This document shows positions 52,188 to 61,216 of a stretch of 64,000 nt of DNA, one piece after another. A program made the translations under genes and the position numbers. The notes under the pieces are model-generated. The model made no database searches and was not told the DNA's origin. It saw nothing but the letters and a program-made list of their open reading frames with translations. The first letter of the stretch is position 1. Every line of letters begins with the position of its first letter. The stretch is from Microvirga rosea. Its GTDB lineage: Bacteria; Pseudomonadota; Alphaproteobacteria; Rhizobiales; Beijerinckiaceae. The DNA lies in contig NZ_JAJDOP010000005.1 of the NCBI RefSeq assembly GCF_020595095.1, positions 310,001 through 374,000 of the forward strand. Direction: 5' to 3'.

Positions 52188-53209
52188 ATGAAGCGACACA
52201 GGCCTTGAACATGCCGGTGGTGGCAGGGCGAGGCATCGCACCCCGCGACGCTATCCTCGACCTTCGGGCGCGGGTGAATCAGGCGATTATCGGCCAGGAG
52301 CGGGTCGTCGAACGCCTGGTCATAACCCTTCTTGCCAATGGCAATGTGTTGATCGAGGGACTGCCGGGCCTCGCCAAGACACGCGCCATCAAGAGCCTAG
52401 CCCATAACCTTGAGGCAGAATTCAGCCGCATTCAGTTCACCCCCGATCTCCTCCCCTCCGATGTGACCGGTGGCGAGATCTACCGCAGCGATGGACAGGG
52501 GGGCGGCACGTTCGAGTTCCGTCAGGGCCCGGTGTTCGGCAACCTTATCCTGGCGGACGAGATCAACCGTGCTCCGGCGAAGGTGCAGTCTGCGCTGCTG
52601 GAGGCCATGGAGGAGCGGCAGGTGACGGTGGCGGGCAAGCGCTACAAGCTGCCCGAGCTGTTCATGGTGCTCGCCACCGAGAATCCGATCGAGCAGGAAG
52701 GTACCTATTCCCTCCCCGAGGCCCAGATAGACCGTTTCCTGATGCATGTGCGCATCGACTACCCGAGCGATATCGACGAAGTGAAGGTGCTTCGCCTCGT
52801 CCGTGAGGAGAACGCCGGGGCCTCATCCTCTGCTGCTCCGCTCAAGATCGCGCAGCAGGCGATCCTCGATGCGAGGCGCGAGATCGACCGTGTCACCTCC
52901 GCCGAGGCCATCGAGACGTACATAGTAGGACTGATCGCTGCTACTCGTCGCCCGGCCGAGTTTGGAGACAGACTCAAGCAATGGATCGCCATCGGTGCCA
53001 GCCCGCGCGGTTCGCTGGCCCTCGACCGGACTTCGCGGGTCTACGCCTGGCTCCAGGGCCGCGACTACGTCGTTCCGGAAGATGTCCAGGCTGTCGCCCA
53101 CGACTGCCTGCGCCACCGCGTCTCCCTGAGCTATGAGGCCACGGCGGATGGTGTGAAGCCGGACGACGTGATCGACGAGGTCATCCGCCAAGTCGCGGTG
53201 GCAGCCTGA
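52184..53209 (+). CDS. MoxR-family AAA+ ATPase
   Basis: This 341-residue AAA+ ATPase has Walker A GLPGLAKT at residues 59-66, Walker B LILADEINRAPAKVQ and sensor 1 LATENPIEQEGTYSLPEAQ, all diagnostic of MoxR. It is thought to act as a chaperone together with VWA-domain proteins, in maturing enzymes or envelope complexes. It starts with GTG overlapping the small exported gene and is followed after about 19 bases by DUF58, then DUF4381, two VWA proteins and a TPR protein: the full Bat-type module. Confidence 0.93.
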   Translation: MNEATQALNMPVVAGRGIAPRDAILDLRARVNQAIIGQERVVERLVITLLANGNVLIEGLPGLAKTRAIKSLAHNLEAEFSRIQFTPDLLPSDVTGGEIYRSDGQGGGTFEFRQGPVFGNLILADEINRAPAKVQSALLEAMEERQVTVAGKRYKLPELFMVLATENPIEQEGTYSLPEAQIDRFLMHVRIDYPSDIDEVKVLRLVREENAGASSSAAPLKIAQQAILDARREIDRVTSAEAIETYIVGLIAATRRPAEFGDRLKQWIAIGASPRGSLALDRTSRVYAWLQGRDYVVPEDVQAVAHDCLRHRVSLSYEATADGVKPDDVIDEVIRQVAVAA

Positions 53210-53228
53210 GGAAGGATGGAGGCGACGG

Positions 53229-54224
53229 ATGGCTTCAACTGCGACAGCGCGCCGGACCTCCTCCGACCAGGGCCGCATCACGGTAACGGCGGACGAGCTG
53301 ATCCGGCTCAGGCACAAGTCCAAGGGCTTCAGCTTCCTGCCGCGCCAGCCCGTACACAGCATCCTGACGGGACGTCATGCCTCGCGCCTGCGCGGGCGCG
53401 GTCTGAACTTCGAGGAGCTGCGGCCCTACTATCTGGGTGACGATACTCGCACGATCGACTGGAATGCGACGGCGCGCCTGCGCGATCCCTTCATCCGCGT
53501 CTACACCGAGGAGCGGGACCGGGCCGTCATGCTGCTCGTCGATCAGCGCCTGTCGATGTTCTTCGGCAGCCGGCGCGCCACGAAGTCGGTCGCCGCAGCC
53601 GAGGTCGCTGCTGCCTCGGCGTGGCGCGTCACATCGCAGGGCGACCGTATCGGGGCTGTGGTGTTCAGCGACAACGAAGTGGTGACGGTCAAGCCGCAGG
53701 CCCAGGACGCCGGAGCCATGACTGTCATCGGCGCCGTTGCTAGGGCCTGCCAGACCCTGCCCGGCCGGATCGGGGACAGCCCCAAGCCGGAGGCACTCAA
53801 CGAGGCCCTGCATCGGGCGGCGCCATTCCTGAAGCATGACGGCCTCCTGTGCCTGATAACCGACGCCGCTGGGGCCGACCGGGAGACCGTCGAACGCGTG
53901 ACGACGCTCACGGCCCACAACGACGTCCTGAGCATATTCGTCTACGATCCCCTCGAGGCCAACCTGCCGCCAATAGGCCCGGTCGTCGTCGCGGAGAGCG
54001 ATCAGCAGATCAAAGTCAACCTGTCGTCCTCCGACCTGAGGGGCCGTTTCTCGCAGGATTTCGCGCAGCGCCGTCGACAGATCGAGCGATTCTCCCGCAA
54101 GCGGTCGATCCCGGTCCTGCCCATCCGTGCGGACCTTGATCCCATTGACCAGCTCCGCGACTTGCTGGGACGCCGTGTCACGCATTCCGACCGCACGCGG
54201 CCCCTGGAGGCAGCTCGATCATGA
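53229..54224 (+). CDS. DUF58-domain protein of the MoxR/Bat operon
   Basis: This 331-residue protein has the DUF58 hallmarks: HSILTGRHASRLRGRGLNFEELRPY (in part), then YLGDDTRTIDWNATARLRDPFIRVY. Downstream is a VWA-like fold in which LLVDQRLSMFFGS replaces a canonical DxSxS metal site. Such proteins bind the MoxR ATPase. The ATG has GGAGG 8 bases upstream. Its stop overlaps the DUF4381 start as ATGA. It is cytoplasmic. Confidence 0.92.
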   Translation: MASTATARRTSSDQGRITVTADELIRLRHKSKGFSFLPRQPVHSILTGRHASRLRGRGLNFEELRPYYLGDDTRTIDWNATARLRDPFIRVYTEERDRAVMLLVDQRLSMFFGSRRATKSVAAAEVAAASAWRVTSQGDRIGAVVFSDNEVVTVKPQAQDAGAMTVIGAVARACQTLPGRIGDSPKPEALNEALHRAAPFLKHDGLLCLITDAAGADRETVERVTTLTAHNDVLSIFVYDPLEANLPPIGPVVVAESDQQIKVNLSSSDLRGRFSQDFAQRRRQIERFSRKRSIPVLPIRADLDPIDQLRDLLGRRVTHSDRTRPLEAARS

Positions 54225-54682
54225 CTAGCGATCCGGCCGACCTCACCAACCTGCGTGACATCGTGCTGCCGCCTTTGCCGTTGTGGCCACCGGCCCCGGG
54301 CGCCTGGATCATCCTTCTCGGAATTCTTGCTGCCTCTCTCGTCATGATCCGGCGGGCGTATGAGCGGTACCGCTCCGATGCCTACCGTCGCGAGGCACTT
54401 CGGGAACTCAGCGCCTCTCCGGACATGACGGCGATCCTACCGCTCCTCAAGCGGGCGGCCCTCGTCGCCTATGGCCGCGAGAAGGTCGCATCGCTGAGCG
54501 GAGACGCGTTTCTGGCCTTCCTCGACCGGACGGGCGGCACGATGGCTTTCACGTCGGGTCCAGCCCGGCTCCTTCCCGAACTGGCCTACACGCGTCGGGC
54601 GGCCATGACGGCGGACGACCGCGCGGCGGTCGTTGCCGATGCACGGCGATGGCTGCGATCCCACCGGGCGCGGGAAGGCTGA
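54221..54682 (+). CDS. DUF4381-domain membrane protein of the MoxR/Bat operon
   Basis: This 153-residue protein begins with LRDIVLPPLPLWPPAPGAWI and one transmembrane helix (IILLGILAASLVMI), followed by a cytoplasmic helical domain with LKRAALVAYGREKVASLSGDAFL. This is the DUF4381 layout found between DUF58 and VWA genes in MoxR operons. It ends one base before the VWA start. It may link the MoxR complex to the membrane. Confidence 0.88.
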   Translation: MTSDPADLTNLRDIVLPPLPLWPPAPGAWIILLGILAASLVMIRRAYERYRSDAYRREALRELSASPDMTAILPLLKRAALVAYGREKVASLSGDAFLAFLDRTGGTMAFTSGPARLLPELAYTRRAAMTADDRAAVVADARRWLRSHRAREG

Positions 54683-54683
54683 C

Positions 54684-55691
54684 ATGCTGACCTTCGCATA
54701 TCCCTGGCTCGCTGTCCTGCTGCCCCTGCCCATCTTCGTGTACTGGTTGGTGCCGCCGCATGTAGAGCTTCGGGCCGGTGTGAGAGTGCCGTTCTTCCGA
54801 ACGCTCGTGACCCTGACCGGACAGGTGCCGGGCAGCGGCATCGTCACGGCGCGGCGCAGTTCCGGACGCACGGCTATCCTCATGGTCTGCTGGCTCCTCG
54901 CGTTCGCGGCACTCATGCGCCCGCAATGGATCGAACCTCCCCTCCATCGCGAGGTGCCGACCCGGGATATGCTCCTGCTGGTTGACCTCTCGGGTTCCAT
55001 GGACACCAGGGACTTCACGGATACGCAGGGACACACGGTCAATCGGCTCACGGCGCTCAAGCAGGTCCTCGACGAGTTTGTTGCGCGCCGCCAGGGCGAC
55101 CGCATCGGCGTAGTGGTGTTCGGCGATGCACCCTTCGCGCTGGTGCCTTTCACGACCGACCTGAAGCTCGCTCGTCAGCTCGTGCAGGAGACGGTCGTCG
55201 GCATGGCCGGGCCGCGCACGGCGTTTGGGGATGCGATCGGCCTTGGCATCTCGCTCTTTGACAAATCGACGGTGAAAGCCAGGACGATGATCGCTCTGAC
55301 CGACGGCAACGACACCGCCAGCAAGGTGCCGCCCGGTGAGGCGGCGGGCGTCGCCAAGGACCGTGGCATCGTCATCCACACGGTCGCCATCGGCGACCCG
55401 ACGGCCGCTGGCGAGGACAAGCTCGACGAGGCCGCGCTCAAGGACGTGGCGGAGAGGACGGGTGGTAGCTTCTACCGCGCGCTCGACCGGGAGCAACTCG
55501 CCGGGATCTATCAGAGGCTCGACCAAGTCGAGACCCGGCGGATCGAGACCGTGTCCTTTCGGCCGAAGTCAGATCTCTACTGGATCCCCCTTATTGGCGC
55601 CCTCCTGACAAGCATGGGGGCGTGCGTCGTGATCGTGATTCGAAGACACCACTCTGGTCCTCACGCCCTGCGGCAGGGAGCCATCCCATGA
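54684..55691 (+). CDS. BatA-like VWA-domain membrane protein
   Basis: This 335-residue protein has an N-terminal membrane helix (WLAVLLPLPIFVYWLV), a second helix (TAILMVCWLLAFAALM), a VWA domain with an intact metal-ion-dependent adhesion site DLSGS at residues 101-105 and TDGND later, and a C-terminal helix (WIPLIGALLTSMGACVVIVI). This is the topology of BatA, exposing the VWA domain to the periplasm. The start is the ATG just after the DUF4381 stop. Its stop overlaps the next VWA gene as ATGA. Confidence 0.92.
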   Translation: MLTFAYPWLAVLLPLPIFVYWLVPPHVELRAGVRVPFFRTLVTLTGQVPGSGIVTARRSSGRTAILMVCWLLAFAALMRPQWIEPPLHREVPTRDMLLLVDLSGSMDTRDFTDTQGHTVNRLTALKQVLDEFVARRQGDRIGVVVFGDAPFALVPFTTDLKLARQLVQETVVGMAGPRTAFGDAIGLGISLFDKSTVKARTMIALTDGNDTASKVPPGEAAGVAKDRGIVIHTVAIGDPTAAGEDKLDEAALKDVAERTGGSFYRALDREQLAGIYQRLDQVETRRIETVSFRPKSDLYWIPLIGALLTSMGACVVIVIRRHHSGPHALRQGAIP

Positions 55692-56626
55692 CTGCGGCGC
55701 TCGCATCCTTCCATCTCCTGCGGCCCTGGTGGCTCGTGCTGCTCATGCCCGCGATGTTCCTCTGGTGGCATTTGAAGCAAGGCGCCGACGAGGCCGCCCG
55801 TTGGGCCCAGGTCATCGATCCCGGCATCCTCCGGGCCTTGATGCTGGGTAGCGACCGCAAGTCGGCTCTCTCATCCCATGATGTTCTGTTCGCGGCCTGG
55901 ATCACGGGCATCCTCGCGGTCGCAGGCCCCACCTGGAGACGCGAACCCTCGCTGTTCGCCGATGCCCGGCCACCCCTCATGGTCGTCCTCAAGGTCACGC
56001 CGTCCATGAATGCCGAGGATCTGTCCCCGAGTCGTCTCGTCCGGATTGTCCAAAAGCTCTCAGATCTAGTGACCGCACGCGAAGGCGCCGCGACAGGACT
56101 TGTCGCCTACGCCGGATCGGTTCACCTTGTCCTGCCGCCGACACCGGACAACGACGTGGTGGTTGCCATGGCGCAGGCCTTATCGCCTGAGATCATGCCC
56201 CGGGAAGGCGACAGCCTCGCCGGGGCGGTCCGCTTGGCCTCCGCCGTGCTGCGGGACGGCAGCAAGGGAGGATCGGTTCTCGTAATGGCCGATGCGATCG
56301 CGGCAGACCAAGTGCCGCTCCTCGAGAACCTCGGTGCTTCCGGTCCGACATTCGAGATGACGCTCTGGGCTGCGCTGCCGCCGTCGCGCCTCGACAGCGC
56401 GCAGGACCTGCACGCGGGCGCTTCAGCCCTGGACGCGTCACTCGAAGCTGTCCTGCCCGACCGATCGGATGTTCAGGCGATTACAACACGGCTCGACCGG
56501 GCGGCGGCCGTCGGCGACGTCGCCGCCGAGGGCGAGAGATGGCAGGAGGCCGGGTACTGGCTGACACCCCTGCTTGCGCTCCTCACCCTTGCCTGGTTCC
56601 GGCGCGGCTGGGTGCTGGGGAGCTGA
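55688..56626 (+). CDS. BatB-like VWA-domain protein with degenerate metal site
   Basis: This 312-residue membrane protein has the BatA-like topology (helices near residues 12-28 and 66-80 and a C-terminal helix YWLTPLLALLTLAWF). At the metal-site position it has KVTPS (residues 102-106) rather than DxSxS, so the key first Asp is Lys. The fold appears intact otherwise (GLVAYAGSVHLVLPPTPDND). It is probably a structural partner of the metal-binding VWA protein rather than a metal-dependent binder. It overlaps the upstream gene by four bases. Confidence 0.88.
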   Translation: MTAALASFHLLRPWWLVLLMPAMFLWWHLKQGADEAARWAQVIDPGILRALMLGSDRKSALSSHDVLFAAWITGILAVAGPTWRREPSLFADARPPLMVVLKVTPSMNAEDLSPSRLVRIVQKLSDLVTAREGAATGLVAYAGSVHLVLPPTPDNDVVVAMAQALSPEIMPREGDSLAGAVRLASAVLRDGSKGGSVLVMADAIAADQVPLLENLGASGPTFEMTLWAALPPSRLDSAQDLHAGASALDASLEAVLPDRSDVQAITTRLDRAAAVGDVAAEGERWQEAGYWLTPLLALLTLAWFRRGWVLGS

Positions 56627-56630
56627 CGCC

Positions 56631-57329
56631 ATGGCGCATGCGATCCGTAACGCAATCGAAGGCCTGCCCCTGTTCCTGGAGCGGCATGCGTACTCGAGCA
56701 TCGCAGGCGCGGTTGTGATCGGCCTGGGGATCCTTGGCACCGTCTACGGGTGGCGCAACCTCCTGCTCACGCCCGATCAGCGGGGCGCCTGGGCGATGCA
56801 CCGGAGCGACTTTCGGAAAGCCGCCGACGCATTCATCGATCCCATGTGGCGTGGCGTGGCCCTATTCCGGGCGGGCGCGTTCAAGGACGCGGCCCAAGCC
56901 CTGTCCGGACTCGACACGGCCGAGGCCGCCTACGATCAGGGCAATGCCCTCGTGATGCTCGGACAGTACGACAACGCCATCGGTCGCTACGACCGCGCCC
57001 TCCAGCTCCGGCCCGGTTGGGCCGAGGCCGAGGCCGAGGCCAACCGGGCCCTGGCGCGGCTGCGGGCGGAACGCCTGAAGACGACGGGTGGCGACATGGG
57101 CGACACGGACTCCCGACCCGACGAGGTCGTCTTCGATCCAACCAAGCCCAAGGGCAGTGAAGGCAAGGACGAACAGGTTGCCGCAGGGACACCCATGTCG
57201 GACGAGGCGGTAAGAGCACTATGGCTGCGCGGTGTTCAGACCCGGCCCGCCGACTTCCTGCGAGCGAAATTTGCCTACCAGATCGAGAACCAGTCCACAC
57301 CGTCGACAAACCCGGGGCGCGTCCCATGA
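56631..57329 (+). CDS. BatC-like TPR protein
   Basis: This 232-residue protein has one N-terminal helix (SIAGAVVIGLGILGTVYGW) and then tetratricopeptide units (FRKAADAFIDPMWRGVALFRAGAF and AYDQGNALVMLGQYDNAIGRYDRALQLRPGWAEAEANRALA, shown in part). The C-terminal region is acidic and ends before the FGE start. It matches BatC in the Bat operon. Its stop overlaps the FGE gene as ATGA, which ties the enzyme to the Bat complex. Confidence 0.86.
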   Translation: MAHAIRNAIEGLPLFLERHAYSSIAGAVVIGLGILGTVYGWRNLLLTPDQRGAWAMHRSDFRKAADAFIDPMWRGVALFRAGAFKDAAQALSGLDTAEAAYDQGNALVMLGQYDNAIGRYDRALQLRPGWAEAEAEANRALARLRAERLKTTGGDMGDTDSRPDEVVFDPTKPKGSEGKDEQVAAGTPMSDEAVRALWLRGVQTRPADFLRAKFAYQIENQSTPSTNPGRVP

Positions 57330-58300
57330 AGCACTCCACCGTTCCCTCGAAGCCCTCGACCGCCGACGGCGGCATGGTCTGGATTCCCGGCGGCACCTTC
57401 GCGATGGGATCGAACGACCACTATCCGGAAGAGGCTCCCATCCATCGCGTCACCGTGGACGGGTTCTGGATGGACGCGGCTCCGGTCACCAACCGCCAGT
57501 TCAAGGCCTTCGTCCAAGCTACAGGCCATGTGACCACGGCCGAGATGATCCCCGACGCCAAGGACTATCCCGGAGCCAAGCGGGAGATGCTGAAGGCCGG
57601 CTCCATGCTCTTCAGCCCTCCGTCCCATCCGGTCGATCTCCGGGACTGGAGTCAGTGGTGGACTTTCGCCTTCGGGGTGAATTGGAAGCGTCCCTACGGC
57701 CCTAACAGCAAGCTCAAGGGACTGGAGGACCATCCCGTCGTCCACGTCAGCCACAGCGACGCCCTTGCCTACGCCCGATGGGCGGGCAAGGACCTGCCTA
57801 CTGAGGCCGAATGGGAGTTCGCTGCCAAGGGTGGAACCGATGGTATGGAGTTCGCCTGGGGCAACGAACTCACGCCCGACGGCCGGCAGATGGCCAACAC
57901 TTGGCAGGGACGATTCCCGTTCGAGAACACGATGCTCGACGGCTACGAGCGTACCTCCCCGATCGGCTCGTTCCCGGCCAACGGCTACGGCCTTTACGAC
58001 ATGATCGGCAATGTCTGGGAATGGACGAACGACTGGTACATGCCAAAGCACCCCGAGGATGCGCCGAAGGCCTGCTGCATCCCAGAAAACCCGCGAGGCG
58101 GTCGCGAGGACGGCAGCTACGACCCTCGCCAGCCGAACTTCAGGATCCCGCGCAAGGTAGTCAAGGGCGGCTCGCACCTCTGCGCCCCGAACTACTGCCG
58201 CCGCTACCGTCCAGCGGCGCGACATCCGCATCCGGTCGATACTTCGACGAGCCACATCGGCTTCCGCTGCGTCCGGCGGGAGCGGCAGGAAGCGACCTGA
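57326..58300 (+). CDS. Formylglycine-generating enzyme (SUMF1/EgtB fold)
   Basis: This 324-residue protein matches formylglycine-generating enzymes: MVWIPGGTFAMGSNDHYPEEAP, shortened to its core IPGGTFAMGS, then FWMDAAPVTNRQFKAFV, HPVVHVSHSDALAYARWAGKDLPTE in part, GNVWEWTNDW and GGSHLCAPNYCRRYRPAAR. Both catalytic cysteines are present (about residues 286 and 291). The enzyme oxidises the Cys of a CxPxR/CxAxR motif in sulfatases to formylglycine. No signal peptide is present, so it acts in the cytosol. It is the last gene of the Bat operon and the opposing operon encodes a matching sulfatase. Confidence 0.92.
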   Translation: MKHSTVPSKPSTADGGMVWIPGGTFAMGSNDHYPEEAPIHRVTVDGFWMDAAPVTNRQFKAFVQATGHVTTAEMIPDAKDYPGAKREMLKAGSMLFSPPSHPVDLRDWSQWWTFAFGVNWKRPYGPNSKLKGLEDHPVVHVSHSDALAYARWAGKDLPTEAEWEFAAKGGTDGMEFAWGNELTPDGRQMANTWQGRFPFENTMLDGYERTSPIGSFPANGYGLYDMIGNVWEWTNDWYMPKHPEDAPKACCIPENPRGGREDGSYDPRQPNFRIPRKVVKGGSHLCAPNYCRRYRPAARHPHPVDTSTSHIGFRCVRRERQEAT

Positions 58301-58363
58301 CCTACGTCCAAGCGCACTGTGGCTCGTGTGGGGCACGAGCCACTCTGAAATCCCGTTCGGCCT

Positions 58364-59434
58364 TCAGTACTTGGCGGCGACCCGTGCGGCCGGAGGCGTC
58401 TGCCCGCCGAGCGGGAACGCCACCGTGAACAGGCCGATGGTGCCCTGCGGACGGTTTTCGACGTCGACCTCACGCAGCACCCTGACGCGGGTCGTGATCG
58501 GGGTTCCCGCAACGGTGAAGTCGTAGCCGATCGAGGCGCCGGCCGCCACCACCCGTCCCTTGTAGGGGCCGATCCGGTTACCCCGCCCACTGTCGTCCGA
58601 CACCTGGTCGTAATAGCCCGCCAGCAGTCCGACGGAGATCTCCTTAGTCAGGTTCTTGCTGATTGACAGATCGGCATGGAAGGCATTGCCGCTGTCGTAG
58701 TCGGTGTCCGGGTTCTCGCCGTTGATCTCGAAGCCGATGGCACCCGAGATGTCGAGCCCAAGCGCCGGATCAAGCCAGGTCGCGGCGACGAACACGTCCC
58801 CGATCCAGCGGTTGAAGGCGAGGTTGGAGAGCTCCCCTTCCTGGTAGCCGCCGGCAGGCACGTTCACGCTCGCGCCCACCGACCAGTGGAGCCTGCCCGA
58901 ATCCCATCCGACCAGCCCCGTTACGATCGGGTCGCCGAGCACGAACGAGGCATCGCGCTGGCTGAACGCGAAGGTGCGGCCCAGCCGCGGCGCCTCGATC
59001 AGCACGCCCGCGCTCACCCGCGGCACGCCTGCGGGCAAGCTGACGCTGATGGCCGTCCGTCCCCCGAGAACCTCCAGGGGCGTGACCCATGTCGCGGTCA
59101 GGAAGTCGGCGCGGATCTCCACCTCAACGTCCGCCAGCACTGCGCCGCCGATCTGGATGCGGCGGGCGCCGCTGAGCTCACCCGAGTAGGCCATGAAGTC
59201 GTTGCTGAAGTAGAAGCCGGGCGGCGGGACGATCCCCGCTGCCGGACCGCGGAAGCCGGGAAGATAGAGGCTGGCCCCGCCCTCCGTCGCCTCCGCGGTG
59301 CCCGCCACGAGGCTGCCGAATAATCCGAGCGCCAGGATCGTCGCAAAACGATGCCGCCCGACGCGACATCTGCCAGGGCCCCTCCCTAATTCGTGCGCCG
59401 TCTCCCGCCTGCGGCTCGATACCCGAGTACTCAT
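58364..59434 (-). CDS. SphA/MetA-family outer-membrane beta-barrel protein
   Basis: This protein of about 356 residues has a basic N-region, a signal peptide core (FATILALGLFGSLVAGTAEA) and a mature part built from amphipathic strands, ending ...RVAAKY. The opening SLYLPGFRGPAAGIVPPPGFYF and the YYDQVSDDSG...GPYKGRVVAAG region fit the COG4313 group, named for a phenol meta-pathway operon protein and including SphA-like transporters. It probably forms a channel for a hydrophobic or sulfated compound. It ends 64 bases from the FGE stop (convergent). The gene upstream encodes the sulfatase. Confidence 0.82.
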   Translation of the reverse strand: MSTRVSSRRRETAHELGRGPGRCRVGRHRFATILALGLFGSLVAGTAEATEGGASLYLPGFRGPAAGIVPPPGFYFSNDFMAYSGELSGARRIQIGGAVLADVEVEIRADFLTATWVTPLEVLGGRTAISVSLPAGVPRVSAGVLIEAPRLGRTFAFSQRDASFVLGDPIVTGLVGWDSGRLHWSVGASVNVPAGGYQEGELSNLAFNRWIGDVFVAATWLDPALGLDISGAIGFEINGENPDTDYDSGNAFHADLSISKNLTKEISVGLLAGYYDQVSDDSGRGNRIGPYKGRVVAAGASIGYDFTVAGTPITTRVRVLREVDVENRPQGTIGLFTVAFPLGGQTPPAARVAAKY

Positions 59435-59503
59435 GACAATCCTCTTTTCCAGGTTGGGCCGGCAGAAGGTTCGACCGTGTCCTTCTGCCGGACGATGCTC
59501 GCG

Positions 59504-61165
59504 TCATTGCGCAGGCGCGTCGAAGCTCCGCTGCATCTTCTCCACGAGCTGATCGATGCTGAAGCTCGCTGCGCGTTGGCTGGGTGGGTAATCCTTGAAG
59601 GTGGCCAGGAACTGACCGACGACGGTTGGCGCGGCGAGAAACACGCCCGCGGCGTCCGACATGAACCAGTCATAATAGGTGTTCGACGTAATATCCGCCC
59701 GCTCGTAAGGATCCGAGCGCAGGTTGAAGACCTTCGGCACCCGCAGGCGGGTGAACGGCTCGGCCCAGATTCGCATCGTCCCCTGGGCGCGCTGCTCGTC
59801 AAAGACGATCTTCCAGTTCTCGTAGCGGAGGGCGACGAGATCACCGTCGTCGTCGAAATAGACGAATTCCTTGCGCGCGCTCCTGTCCTGCTGGCCTGTC
59901 AGGTACGGAAGCTGGTTGTAGCCGTCGAGATGGACCTTGAAGGTCTTCGTTCCGGCCTGGTGACCTTTCAGCAGCTTGTCCTTGATGTCTGGATCGCCCG
60001 CAGCCGCTATCAGGGTGGGCACCCAGTCGAGGCCGCTGATCAATTCAGTCGACACGGAGCCCGGTTGGATCCGTCCCGGCCAGCGGATCATGCAAGGCAC
60101 GCGGAAGGCGCCTTCCCAATTGGTGTTCTTCTCGCTGCGGAACGGCGTCGTGCCAGCATCCGGCCAGGAATTTTGGTGCGGTCCGTTGTCGGTGGTGTAG
60201 AGCACTATGGTGTTGCCGGCGATGCCGAGATCGTCCACCGCCTTGAGAACCTGGCCGACATGCGCATCATGCTCGATCATGCCGTCGGCATATTCGGTCC
60301 GGGACGTCAGGCCAGGCTTGTCGCGATGCTCCGGCCGCACATGGGTGCGGAAGTGCATGCGGGTCGAGTTGAACCAGCAGAAGAAGGGCTTGTTCGCCCG
60401 GGCCTGACGCTGCATGAAGTCGATGGCCGCGGCCGAGGTCTCGTCGTCGATGGTCTCCATGCGCTTCTTCGTCAGTGGCCCGGTATCCTCGATCCTGCCG
60501 TCGACGGAGGTCTTGAGGACCCCGCGCGGCCCGAACCGCTTCCGGAACTCCGGATCCTGCGGGTAAAAGTGGTTCTCCGGATCCTCCTCCGCATTGAGGT
60601 GGTAGAGGTTACCGAAGAACTCATCGAAGCCGTGGGCCGTCGGCAGGTATTCGTCACGGTCGCCGAGGTGGTTCTTGCCGAACTGGCCAGTCGCGTAGCC
60701 GAGTGGCTTGAGCAGCTCGGCCAGCGTCGCATCCCTTGCTTGCAATCCGACCGTCGCCCCCGGCATGCCCACCTTCGACAGACCGGTGCGCAGGGTGCAT
60801 TGGCCCGTGATGAAGGTCGAGCGGCCTGCCGTGCAGCTCTGCTCGGCATAGTAGTCGGTGAACATCATGCCTTCGTGGGCGATGCGGTCGATATTGGGCG
60901 TTCGGTAGCCCATCACCCCGAAGGAATAAGCGCTGATGTTGGTCTGCCCGATATCGTCACCGAAGATGACAAGGATGTTGGGCCGTTGTCCGGAAGCGGG
61001 CAATGGAGCCGTTGCAGGCTGAGGCTGCTGGGCCTGGGCCGATGCTCCGGTTCCCGCCATCGATGCCAAGGCAATTGCGGTTCCCGACAGGAGGATGTCA
61101 CGTCGGTTGACGCTCCGCTCCTCCCCGGTGTCTTGCTGCTCCCTGCTCCGATACTTCTCGCTCAT
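59504..61165 (-). CDS. Tat-exported Cys-type sulfatase (arylsulfatase family)
   Basis: This 553-residue sulfatase carries the formylglycine motif C111-T-A-G-R115 (QSCTAGRSTFITG), the metal-binding IFGDDIGQ, and later GKNHLGD and TTDNGPH. A twin-arginine signal (NRRDILLSGTAIALASMAG) indicates Tat export, so the Cys can be modified in the cytosol by the FGE encoded in the facing operon. AGAGGAG lies 7 bases before the ATG. It would release sulfate from an aryl or alkyl sulfate ester in the periplasm; a phosphonate or phosphate ester substrate is possible in this superfamily. Confidence 0.92.
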   Translation of the reverse strand: MSEKYRSREQQDTGEERSVNRRDILLSGTAIALASMAGTGASAQAQQPQPATAPLPASGQRPNILVIFGDDIGQTNISAYSFGVMGYRTPNIDRIAHEGMMFTDYYAEQSCTAGRSTFITGQCTLRTGLSKVGMPGATVGLQARDATLAELLKPLGYATGQFGKNHLGDRDEYLPTAHGFDEFFGNLYHLNAEEDPENHFYPQDPEFRKRFGPRGVLKTSVDGRIEDTGPLTKKRMETIDDETSAAAIDFMQRQARANKPFFCWFNSTRMHFRTHVRPEHRDKPGLTSRTEYADGMIEHDAHVGQVLKAVDDLGIAGNTIVLYTTDNGPHQNSWPDAGTTPFRSEKNTNWEGAFRVPCMIRWPGRIQPGSVSTELISGLDWVPTLIAAAGDPDIKDKLLKGHQAGTKTFKVHLDGYNQLPYLTGQQDRSARKEFVYFDDDGDLVALRYENWKIVFDEQRAQGTMRIWAEPFTRLRVPKVFNLRSDPYERADITSNTYYDWFMSDAAGVFLAAPTVVGQFLATFKDYPPSQRAASFSIDQLVEKMQRSFDAPAQ

Positions 61166-61216
61166 GTCCAACTCCTCTGGATCTATCCGAAAGGCATGCC
61201 GAAAGCGCTTGCGGGG

